Source: Pseudomonadota bacterium
GTDB taxonomy: Bacteria > Pseudomonadota > Alphaproteobacteria > Rhizobiales > Xanthobacteraceae
NCBI GenBank assembly: GCA_023433965.1
Contig: JAEYTQ010000160.1
Location: 1-6,118, forward strand
Direction: 5' to 3'
DNA: 6,118 nucleotides
The notes below the pieces were generated by a model. The model did not search any database. It saw nothing but the letters and a program-made list of their open reading frames with translations, and was not told where the DNA came from. Shown here in pieces: positions 1-6,118 of this stretch (position 1 is its first letter; each line of letters begins with the position of its first letter). The translations under genes and the position numbers were made by a program.

Positions 1-1274
1 AGCAGCGCTTCCTGGAACACCACGCCGATGTTCCGCCGCAGCGAGGTCAGCGTCACGCCACGCAGGTCCATGCCGTCGATCTTGATGATCCCGGATTGCG
101 GATCGAAGGCGCGGTGCAACAGCGCAATCGCGGTCGACTTGCCGGCGCCGGTCGGACCGACCAGCGCAATGGTTTGGCCGGGCAGCGCGGTGAAGGTGAG
201 GTCCTCGATCGCCGGCCGCTTGCCGTCGTAGGAGAAGGTGACGTCGTTGAATTCGACCAGGCCCGACAGCCGGCCGGCATCGATGGCGTCGGGCCGGTCG
301 TGCACCGCTGGCACGGCGTCCAGCACGTTGAAGAACTCGCGCAGGCGCGGGGCTTCCATGAAGACGTTGTTGATGAAGCTCACGACCTGCTCGAGCTTCT
401 GGATCAACATCGTCGCGAAGCTGACGAACATCACGATCTCGCCGACAGATGTCAGCCCCTGGTCGTGCAGCGCGATGCCGAAGGTGAAGATCGCCAGCAC
501 CGTGATGGTGGTGGAGGCGCGCGTGATCACCGTCACCAGCGCCCACCAGGACAGCACCGGCATTTGCGCGGCGAGCAGATCGTCGGCGACGGAGCGCAGC
601 CCTTTGACCTCGGATTCGATGCGCACGAAGCTCTGCACCAGCGCGACGTTGCCGAGCGCGTCCGAAGCGCGCGCGGAGAGCTCGCTGTAATGCTCCTCGA
701 CCTCCATCTGCATCCCGAAGGTCTTGCGCACCACGAAGGTCGTCAGCGCGGTGAAGACGATGCAGAGCACGAATAGCAGGATCGCGAGCCGCCAATTCAG
801 GTAGAGCGACAGCGGCAGCAACACCACGACGGACAGGATCGCGGCAAAGTGCTCGCGGAAGAAGCCGAGCCACAACCGCCACAGCGCGTCGGTGCCGTTG
901 AGCATCACCTTCATTAGCCGGCCCGAATGGGTGCCGGAGTGGAAGGTCAGCGGCAGCTGCAGGATGTGCTCGAAATAGTCGGTCAGCACCGCCTGGCGCT
1001 GGCGGTGCGAGAGCCGGTCGGCCTGCAAAGCGACGAGCGCGCTGCACGCGATGGTGAAAAGCCCGAACGCGACCCAGGCGGCCAGGAACGGCCAGGCCGA
1101 GTTGGAGCCGGCCACCGTCTTGCCCGAGAGCACGTCGACGATCCGTCCGAACAGCACGGGCTCGGCGAATTGCGAACCTGCGAGCAGCAGATTGGTGACC
1201 GCGAGCAGCCAGCCCAGCCGCGCCTCCTTGCCGAGCAGCTCGATGACGCGGGTGTAGAGACGGACAATGGACAT
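1..1274 (-). CDS. ndvA: Glucan exporter, fused ABC permease/ATP-binding protein NdvA (3' end outside window)
   Basis: This is an inner-membrane ABC half-exporter expected to move cyclic beta-glucan from cytoplasm to periplasm as a homodimer. The window holds 424 full codons. Residues about 20-310 are the six-helix exporter membrane domain, with hydrophobic stretches near 21-45, 60-84, 143-183 and 245-297. The nucleotide-binding domain starts near 338: A-loop Tyr349 in FSYDGKRPA, Walker [10 protein letters not shown] at 373-381 (Lys379), and Q-loop Gln421 in VVFQEALL. The signature motif, Walker B and H-loop would lie beyond the window edge; the family is about 590-600 residues, so about 170 are missing. 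The N-terminus [10 protein letters not shown] and phrases such as [10 protein letters not shown] and [13 protein letters not shown] match Bradyrhizobiaceae NdvA as I remember it. The start is the only ATG in frame after an upstream stop at 1311-1313; no good Shine-Dalgarno is visible. It lies 82 bp downstream of the binding-protein gene on the same strand, without an obvious terminator between. Transported substrate is inferred from family membership; ndvB is not in the window. Confidence 0.9.
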   Translation of the reverse strand, partial: MSIVRLYTRVIELLGKEARLGWLLAVTNLLLAGSQFAEPVLFGRIVDVLSGKTVAGSNSAWPFLAAWVAFGLFTIACSALVALQADRLSHRQRQAVLTDYFEHILQLPLTFHSGTHSGRLMKVMLNGTDALWRLWLGFFREHFAAILSVVVLLPLSLYLNWRLAILLFVLCIVFTALTTFVVRKTFGMQMEVEEHYSELSARASDALGNVALVQSFVRIESEVKGLRSVADDLLAAQMPVLSWWALVTVITRASTTITVLAIFTFGIALHDQGLTSVGEIVMFVSFATMLIQKLEQVVSFINNVFMEAPRLREFFNVLDAVPAVHDRPDAIDAGRLSGLVEFNDVTFSYDGKRPAIEDLTFTALPGQTIALVGPTGAGKSTAIALLHRAFDPQSGIIKIDGMDLRGVTLTSLRRNIGVVFQEAL

Positions 1275-1356
1275 GCGGATGAGGACTCGGGGAACAGCGG
1301 AGCCCGTAGTCTAGGCGGGGATCGCGGCCGGATACAGCGGAAGCTTTCGGTTTTGC

Positions 1357-2406
1357 TCAGTTGATCAGCCGCTCCGCGAGCGGCGGTAGGAATTGCTCGT
1401 CGAAGATATCGCGCGCCGCCGGTCGTTTGCGGAATTTGAAGTCCTGCGCGATCTGGCCGATCGAGCGCTCTAATCTCGCAGGGTCGATGCCGCCGAGACC
1501 ATTGCGCCCGACTTCGTCGGTAAGGACGTTGTCGGCGAGAACGGTGCGCAGGCGGTCCAGTTCGAGGTTGCGGTCGCCGTCCTCGATGCGGCTCGCGGCC
1601 TCTTCCGCCGCGCGCGCCGGCTCCCTGACGGCGGCGTTGATGCCGCCGATCAGAGCGCGGAGGAAGCCCTTGACCGCATCCGGCTTGGCTGCGGCGAAGG
1701 CGGGATTGGCCACCACGGCAAAGCCGTAGGCCTCGCAGCCGTAGTCCGCAAAGCGCATCACGACGAGATCGGCGCCGGGCACGCCGCGATCGCGCAGGTT
1801 CACCGCCGAGAGATAGCTGAAGCCGGAGACGGCATCGACCTGTCCCGCGGACAGGATCGGCTCGCGTACCGCCGCACCGATCTTGTGGAATTTGACGCGC
1901 GACGGCTTGATGCCGTTCTGCTGCGCCAGCGCCGGCCATAGCCGTATCGACAGATCACCATCGGCGACGCCGACGGTCTTGCCGTCGAGATCAGGCAGAA
2001 GGTGAATGCCGCGGCTCCTGCGGGCGACGATCGCGTAAGGCGCGCGGTTGAAGAGCACGAACACCGCCTTGACCGGCGCGGCGTCGTCCTTGTCGCGAAA
2101 GCGGATCAGCTCGTTGATGTCGACCAGCGCAAGCTCGCTCTCGCCCTTGGCGACCCGTGCGAGCGCTTCCGGCGATCCGGGCGCGGTGGTGAAGGATACG
2201 TTGAGACGCTCGGCGCCGAACCGGCCGTCTTTTGCGGCAAGGAGAAACGGAGCCACGCTCGCATCGATGGGGCGGTCGAAGGTGAAGTGGATCGCCGGGG
2301 CTGTGGCGACGCTCTCGGCCGCATTGGCCTCGCGCGCTGTCGATGCGGCGAGCGAGATTGCGAGGGCCAGCAGGCCGTGAAGGGCGATCCTCGTGAATCC
2401 TGACAT
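1357..2406 (-). CDS. NMT1/THI5-like ABC transporter periplasmic substrate-binding protein
   Basis: This 349-residue protein looks like the periplasmic solute receptor of an ABC importer of the SsuA/TauA/ThiY (NMT1/THI5) group. The first 30 residues form a signal peptide: MSGFTR, then hydrophobic IALHGLLALAISLAAS, with likely cleavage near ANAA. The mature part begins with the typical beta-strand and approach to the ligand cleft (IHFTFDRPIDASVAPFLLAAKDG trimmed here to its start, residues 39-61). LPDLDGKTVGV (137-147) is the family's usual 'L.GK.VGV' strand, QVDAVSGF (189-196) precedes the hinge, and DYGCEAYGFAVVAN (221-234) resembles the region found in thiamine-precursor binders. The frame stays open upstream to an ATG at 2523, but that start would put 39 polar residues before the signal peptide, so I chose 2406. 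Shine-Dalgarno is weak at either start. No permease or ATPase partner is visible. Ligand is unknown: pyrimidine precursor, sulfonate, nitrate-like or aromatic compounds are all possible. Confidence 0.85.
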   Translation of the reverse strand: MSGFTRIALHGLLALAISLAASTAREANAAESVATAPAIHFTFDRPIDASVAPFLLAAKDGRFGAERLNVSFTTAPGSPEALARVAKGESELALVDINELIRFRDKDDAAPVKAVFVLFNRAPYAIVARRSRGIHLLPDLDGKTVGVADGDLSIRLWPALAQQNGIKPSRVKFHKIGAAVREPILSAGQVDAVSGFSYLSAVNLRDRGVPGADLVVMRFADYGCEAYGFAVVANPAFAAAKPDAVKGFLRALIGGINAAVREPARAAEEAASRIEDGDRNLELDRLRTVLADNVLTDEVGRNGLGGIDPARLERSIGQIAQDFKFRKRPAARDIFDEQFLPPLAERLIN

Positions 2407-2503
2407 CAACAGCGCCGGGTCCGCATTGTTATGATTTCGTGACGCTGGCAGCGCCGGCCCGCAATCAGCGTGCGCGCGCCAACATGAACGGCGGATGAGC
2501 GGC

Positions 2504-2524
2504 GTTGCGGCATCGTTACGCAAC
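2504..2524. repeat. 21-bp inverted repeat 1, GTTGCG-N9-CGCAAC
   Basis: The six-base arms 2504-2509 and 2519-2524 are perfect reverse complements around a 9-base spacer. The overall span of 21 bp and the outer GTTG/CAAC tetramers are the same as in the second repeat at 2539-2559, with centres 35 bp apart. There is no T-tract, so it does not look like a terminator. A binding site for a dimeric regulator is a plausible reading, but it is inferred only from symmetry. Confidence 0.5.
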
Positions 2525-2538
2525 CCCGTTCAGCTTGT

Positions 2539-2559
2539 GTTGGGTTTGGGGAACCCAAC
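2539..2559. repeat. 21-bp inverted repeat 2, GTTGGGTT-N5-AACCCAAC
   Basis: The eight-base arms 2539-2546 and 2552-2559 are perfect reverse complements around the 5-base spacer TGGGG. It lies 76-96 bp upstream of the ATG at 2635 and overlaps the GGAAC box of the candidate promoter, so a protein bound here could block or shape transcription of the Gly/Tyr-rich protein gene. As RNA it would form a stable hairpin, but no run of T follows it on either strand, which argues against a terminator. Confidence 0.55.
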
Positions 2560-2575
2560 TTAGGTCATGCGGGTT
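2550..2575 (+). promoter_or_regulatory. Possible EcfG-type (general stress sigma) promoter
   Basis: GGAAC at 2550-2554 is followed after 17 bases by GGTT at 2572-2575. The published consensus for the alphaproteobacterial general-stress sigma factor EcfG is GGAAC-N16/17-CGTT, so this matches fully at -35 and at three of four bases at -10. Transcription would begin near 2582-2584, giving a 5' leader of about 50 nt before the ATG at 2635, a reasonable length. The mismatch in the -10 box and the short motif leave room for a chance match. Confidence 0.35.
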
Positions 2576-2617
2576 TGAGAGGCATGAGCCTGTCCGCAGG
2601 CGTCCATTCCAGGTCCC

Positions 2618-2625
2618 AAAGGAGG
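2618..2625 (+). promoter_or_regulatory. Ribosome binding site AAAGGAGG deciding the start at 2635
   Basis: AAAGGAGG is nearly a full complement of the 16S rRNA 3' end and sits 9 bases before the ATG at 2635. It selects this ATG over the in-frame ATGs at 2575 and 2584, which have no such site and would put a polar stretch ahead of the signal peptide. It is the strongest ribosome binding site in the window. Confidence 0.85.
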
Positions 2626-2634
2626 GCCCAAGAC

Positions 2635-2997
2635 ATGTTCGAGCGATTCTCCAAGTTTGCGGGCCGAAAGGCCGTTCTTGCCACCGCGGCGGCGCTTGCG
2701 CTGACCGCAATCGCCCCGACCGCTTCATATGCCGGCGGCCGCCACAGGCATGGCGGGGGCGGCGCGGCGGCTGCCGCGGCGTTCGCTGCCATCGGCACCG
2801 GTCTTGCCATTGCCGCAACCCGTGACGCCTACGCCTATGATTACGGTCCGGGCTATGGCTACGGCGGGCCCGTCTATTACAGCCGTCCTGCCTACGGGCC
2901 CTATTACGGTCCGGGCCCGAACTACCAGTACCAGCGCTATGGCGGCACCGCTCCGTCCGAGTACTGCGGCCAGGGCTACTATCAGAACTGCTATTAG
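2635..2997 (+). CDS. Small secreted Gly/Tyr-rich protein of unknown function
   Basis: A 120-residue protein whose function I do not recognise; similar short Gly/Tyr-rich exported proteins are common in Bradyrhizobium and relatives. It starts with a clear Sec signal peptide: MFERFSKFAGRK, hydrophobic AVLATAAALALTAIAP, and likely cleavage after ASYA (residue 33). The mature chain has three parts: a His/Arg/Gly patch GGRHRHGGGG (34-43); a low-complexity Ala/Gly hydrophobic segment (about 44-62) that might insert in a membrane or pack like a glycine zipper; and a tail from 64 on in which 17 of about 55 residues are tyrosine, mixed with Gly and Pro (for example DYGPGYGYGGPVYY). Two cysteines, Cys111 and Cys119, near the C-terminus could form a disulfide. 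The gene stands alone, with its own strong ribosome binding site and a terminator 26 bp downstream. A cell-envelope or matrix role is plausible but inferred. Confidence 0.85.
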   Translation: MFERFSKFAGRKAVLATAAALALTAIAPTASYAGGRHRHGGGGAAAAAAFAAIGTGLAIAATRDAYAYDYGPGYGYGGPVYYSRPAYGPYYGPGPNYQYQRYGGTAPSEYCGQGYYQNCY

Positions 2998-3022
2998 CCT
3001 CGGCATTCATGGGTTCACCATG

Positions 3023-3056
3023 ACGGGCCGTCGCGCTTGCCGCGCCGGCCCGTTTT
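3023..3056 (+). terminator. Intrinsic terminator after the Gly/Tyr-rich protein gene
   Basis: ACGGGCCG (3023-3030) pairs perfectly with CGGCCCGT (3046-3053). The loop contains a second self-pairing element, CGCG at 3032-3035 with CGCG at 3041-3044, lengthening the hairpin. The run TTTT (3053-3056) follows directly, then more T-rich sequence. It should end transcription 26-59 bp past the stop codon at 2997 and separate this gene from hisE. Confidence 0.75.
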
Positions 3057-3117
3057 CTGCTTCTATTATTGGCGTGCGTTAACACGCGCGCCATTTGTTT
3101 AGAGTAGTTTCGAGTAC

Positions 3118-3522
3118 ATGAGTGATTCGCTTGAGCGGCTTTACCTGGCTGTGCTCGCGGCCAGAGATCTTGATCCGGCAACATCGCGCACGGCCCGGCT
3201 GTTTCAGCGCGGCCCTTCCAAAATGGCGAAGAAACTGGCCGAAGAGGCCATTGAAGTCGTCATCGACGCGGTCAACGGCGACAGCGAGGCCGTGATCCGG
3301 GAAAGCGCCGACCTGCTCTACAATCTCACCGTGCTGTGGGCTTCCGCCGGAGTTCGGCCCGAGGACGTCTGGCGTGAGATGACCCGGCGTGAAGACATGC
3401 TGGGCATTGCCGAGAAGCTGCCGAAATCGCCGATGAAATTGCCCAAAGCCGCTTCATCGCGCGTTGCGGCCAGGCGGCCAATTGTCGCGCTCGATGGCCG
3501 CGCGGCGCGCAAGCGCCACTAG
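3118..3522 (+). CDS. hisE: HisE-like phosphoribosyl-ATP pyrophosphatase, stand-alone copy
   Basis: A 134-residue protein of the all-alpha NTP pyrophosphohydrolase (MazG/HisE) fold. HisE hydrolyses phosphoribosyl-ATP to phosphoribosyl-AMP and pyrophosphate, the second step of histidine synthesis in the cytosol. The metal-binding pattern is intact: EExxE at Glu42, Glu43, Glu46 within KKLAEEAIEVVIDA, then ExxD at Glu62 and Asp65 within ESADLLYNL. Residues about 5-100 are the catalytic domain; the last 30 residues form a basic Ala/Arg/Lys-rich tail (SSRVAARRP...RAARKRH) beyond the usual HisE end near 105-110. The ATG at 3118 has only a weak upstream GAG as ribosome binding site. No other histidine gene is nearby, whereas in these bacteria a hisE usually sits with hisB-hisH-hisA-hisF. 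So this may be a second copy, and its true substrate could be another nucleotide. A weak inverted repeat (GCGTG-N6-CACGC, 3072-3087) lies upstream. Fold confident; exact role less so. Confidence 0.85.
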   Translation: MSDSLERLYLAVLAARDLDPATSRTARLFQRGPSKMAKKLAEEAIEVVIDAVNGDSEAVIRESADLLYNLTVLWASAGVRPEDVWREMTRREDMLGIAEKLPKSPMKLPKAASSRVAARRPIVALDGRAARKRH

Positions 3523-3588
3523 AATCCTCATGTTTCGCCTCAATCTCGGCATGGACAAATCCGTCCCGTGGTGCTTCATCGCGGCGCC

Positions 3589-4170
3589 ATGCTGAAACGA
3601 ATGTACGACTGGTGCATCGACGCCGCCCACAAGCCCTATGCGCTCTGGATCATGGGGATCGTGTCTTTCGCCGAAAGCTCCTTCTTTCCGGTCCCGCCGG
3701 ATGTGATGCTGATTCCGATGTCGCTGGCGCGGCCGCAGCGCGCTTGGCTCTATGCCGCGGTCTGCACCGTGACCTCCGTCCTCGGCGGCGTGGTGGGCTA
3801 TTTGATCGGTGCGCTGCTGTTCGATTCGGTCGGCCACTGGCTGATCCAGGTCTACGGCCTCGGCGACAAGGTCGACGCCTTCCGTGCCTCCTATGCCGAA
3901 TGGGGCGCGGTGATCATCCTGCTCAAGGGGCTGACGCCGATCCCCTACAAGCTCGTCACCATCACCTCGGGCTTTGCCGGCTACAACATCATCCTGTTCA
4001 TCCTGTGCTCGATCGTCGCGCGCGGCGGACGCTTCTTCGTCGTGGCGATCCTGCTCAACCGCTATGGCGACTGGATCCGGGTCCGGATCGAGCGGCATCT
4101 CGGATTGTGGGTGACCCTCGGCGCCATCGTGCTGGTGCTCGGCTTCGTCGTGGCGGTCAAGCTGATCTAG
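3589..4170 (+). CDS. YqaA-family (DedA/VTT, SNARE-associated-like) inner-membrane protein
   Basis: A 193-residue integral membrane protein of the YqaA branch of the DedA/VTT superfamily. Better studied DedA members help recycle undecaprenyl phosphate or other lipids across the membrane and support envelope integrity; the YqaA branch has no firm function. The two re-entrant-loop signatures are visible: FAESSFFPVPPDVML (27-41, with Glu29 and the P-V-P-P turn) and KGLTPIPYKLVTITSGFAG (113-131). Hydrophobic stretches lie near 18-32, 52-78, 107-112, 133-155 and 173-192. I chose ATG 3589 (MLKRMYDWCIDAAHKPYALW), the start I recall for relatives; GTG 3568 would add seven residues, and ATG 3601 would remove four. 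None has a good Shine-Dalgarno. It begins 66 bp after the hisE-like gene and ends 46 bp before the next, so co-transcription is possible. Confidence 0.85.
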   Translation: MLKRMYDWCIDAAHKPYALWIMGIVSFAESSFFPVPPDVMLIPMSLARPQRAWLYAAVCTVTSVLGGVVGYLIGALLFDSVGHWLIQVYGLGDKVDAFRASYAEWGAVIILLKGLTPIPYKLVTITSGFAGYNIILFILCSIVARGGRFFVVAILLNRYGDWIRVRIERHLGLWVTLGAIVLVLGFVVAVKLI

Positions 4171-4216
4171 ATCGCCGCGCTTTGCCGCCGGGTCCGGTTC
4201 GGCTACGGTTGGGGTC

Positions 4217-4756
4217 ATGACGGATCGATCCGGCCATCCGGTCCTGCGACCGGGAACGCTGATTCTCGCGGTGCTTTCGCTCCTGCTCGGTGCCGGCGGG
4301 GCGGGATGGACGCAATCTGCGCCGCCCTCGCTCGGCCTCCGGGAGCAGGGGACGCAGACCGCGCCGCCGCCTTCGACACCCGCGCCATCCGCCCCGACCG
4401 GGCGCGAGGAGAATCCCGGACTGATCAACGAAATGGGCAAGCTGTTCGACAAGCTGCCCTCGATCCTGCCGCCAATCAAAAGCCCCGGCGAAACCATGGA
4501 TGACCTGTCGCGGCTGGCCAAGCCCTCGACCATGGTCTCGGGGCGCGCGGCCTGTCCGGTCTCGTCGAACGGCGCGCCCGACTGCAAGCAGGCGGCCGAC
4601 CAGCTCTGCCAGAGCAAGGGCTACAGGGAGGGCAAGAGCCTGAACGCCGACTCCTCCGAAAAATGCTCGCCCAAGGTCCTGATCCCCGGCAGGCAGCGTA
4701 AACCAGACGACTGCCGCACCGATACTTTCGTGACCAGTGCACTGTGCCAGAACTGA
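4217..4756 (+). CDS. Secreted six-cysteine protein of unknown function
   Basis: A 179-residue exported protein; I do not recognise a named family, though similar Cys-rich exported proteins seem to occur in Bradyrhizobium relatives. Residues 1-33 form a signal peptide (hydrophobic LILAVLSLLLGAGGAG at 15-30, possible cleavage after WTQSA). A Pro/Ser/Thr-rich low-complexity linker follows (about 35-62), then a short amphipathic stretch (NEMGKLFDKLPSILPP, 71-86). The C-terminal domain (about 110-179) has six cysteines at 113, 123, 131, 150, 166 and 177, spaced as three likely disulfides, with phrases PDCKQAADQLCQSKGY and DTFVTSALCQ. The even cysteine count and export signal suit an oxidised periplasmic or surface domain; there is no lipobox. 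The ATG at 4217 has GGGG just 2 bases upstream, too close to act as a normal ribosome binding site. It ends 36 bp before aspA with no terminator between. Coding status is supported by its coherent architecture. Confidence 0.8.
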   Translation: MTDRSGHPVLRPGTLILAVLSLLLGAGGAGWTQSAPPSLGLREQGTQTAPPPSTPAPSAPTGREENPGLINEMGKLFDKLPSILPPIKSPGETMDDLSRLAKPSTMVSGRAACPVSSNGAPDCKQAADQLCQSKGYREGKSLNADSSEKCSPKVLIPGRQRKPDDCRTDTFVTSALCQN

Positions 4757-4781
4757 CGTGATGGTCTCGCGCGCAAGCAAC

Positions 4782-4787
4782 AAGGAG
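4782..4787 (+). promoter_or_regulatory. Ribosome binding site AAGGAG of aspA
   Basis: AAGGAG lies 5 bases before the ATG at 4793 and fixes that ATG as the aspA start. The 36-bp gap after the preceding gene leaves little room for a separate promoter, so aspA may be read through from upstream or from a promoter within the preceding gene. Confidence 0.8.
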
Positions 4788-4792
4788 CGCCC

Positions 4793-6118
<1,326 letters not shown>

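Larger units (their letters stand above)
2407..2634. promoter_or_regulatory. Divergent intergenic region between the binding-protein gene and the Gly/Tyr-rich protein gene
   Basis: This 228-bp gap should hold promoters for both directions. It contains two inverted repeats (2504-2524 and 2539-2559), a near-match to an EcfG-type promoter on the plus strand (2550-2575) and a strong ribosome binding site (2618-2625). On the minus strand I could not find a convincing -35/-10 pair for the binding-protein gene. Short open frames entering this region look non-coding. Confidence 0.6.

Noticed and set aside
96..776. A 226-codon plus-strand open frame opposite ndvA, and a similar one at 927-1364
   Set aside because: Both are antisense to the NdvA membrane and ATPase domains and show the charged, repetitive composition expected of shadow frames in high-GC DNA.
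983..1939. A 318-codon minus-strand open frame overlapping the binding-protein gene and ndvA in another frame
   Set aside because: Its product is Arg/Ser/Pro-rich and featureless, while the overlapping frames give clean binding-protein and NdvA sequences. It is not evidence of a fusion or frameshift.
3072..3087. GCGTG-N6-CACGC inverted repeat upstream of the HisE-like gene
   Set aside because: The arms are only 5 bp and GC-rich, no second copy is present, and no promoter boxes could be placed around it with confidence.
2516..3184. A 222-codon minus-strand open frame across the intergenic region and the Gly/Tyr-rich gene
   Set aside because: It would cover the terminator, both palindromes and the ribosome binding site, and its product is Arg/Ser-rich without any recognisable feature.
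3530..3595. A 21-codon open frame whose TGA overlaps the start region of the YqaA gene, a possible leader peptide
   Set aside because: There is no ribosome binding site before its ATG, no run of codons suggesting attenuation and no alternative hairpins. The ATG-TGA overlap can arise by chance.
3454..4617. A 387-codon minus-strand open frame opposite the YqaA gene
   Set aside because: The product is rich in Asp, His, Gln and Arg with no recognisable fold, and it runs antisense to a well-conserved membrane protein and part of two other genes.

Overview
This window looks like chromosomal sequence from a high-GC alphaproteobacterium, most likely Bradyrhizobium or a close relative (Rhodopseudomonas, Nitrobacter). 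The basis is strong G/C bias at third codon positions, an NdvA-type glucan exporter whose N-terminus closely resembles Bradyrhizobiaceae members as I recall them, and small secreted proteins typical of Hyphomicrobiales. This assignment rests on recognition, not on a database search.

The window is a divergent arrangement around one intergenic region at about 2407-2634. To the left, on the minus strand, lie an orphan NMT1/THI5-type periplasmic substrate-binding protein (1357-2406) and, 82 bp downstream of it, the 5' 70% of ndvA (1-1274, cut by the window start just after the Q-loop). To the right, on the plus strand, lie a small secreted Gly/Tyr-rich protein (2635-2997) closed by a good intrinsic terminator (3023-3056), a stand-alone HisE-like phosphoribosyl-ATP pyrophosphatase (3118-3522), a YqaA/DedA-type membrane protein (3589-4170), a secreted six-cysteine protein of unknown function (4217-4756), and aspartate ammonia-lyase aspA (4793 to window end, lacking roughly the last 30 codons).

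The genes do not form an obvious single pathway. The last four plus-strand genes have gaps of only 36-66 bp and no visible terminator between them, so they could share transcripts. Several concern the cell envelope or periplasm (ndvA, the binding protein, both secreted small proteins, the YqaA protein), while hisE and aspA are cytosolic amino-acid metabolism enzymes.

I see no mobile element, CRISPR array, tRNA or rRNA, and no clear new multi-gene system. The most interesting unexplained structure is in the divergent intergenic region. Two inverted repeats, each spanning exactly 21 bp and both bounded by GTTG...CAAC, have centres 35 bp apart. The second overlaps a near-match to the alphaproteobacterial general-stress (EcfG) promoter upstream of the Gly/Tyr-rich protein gene.
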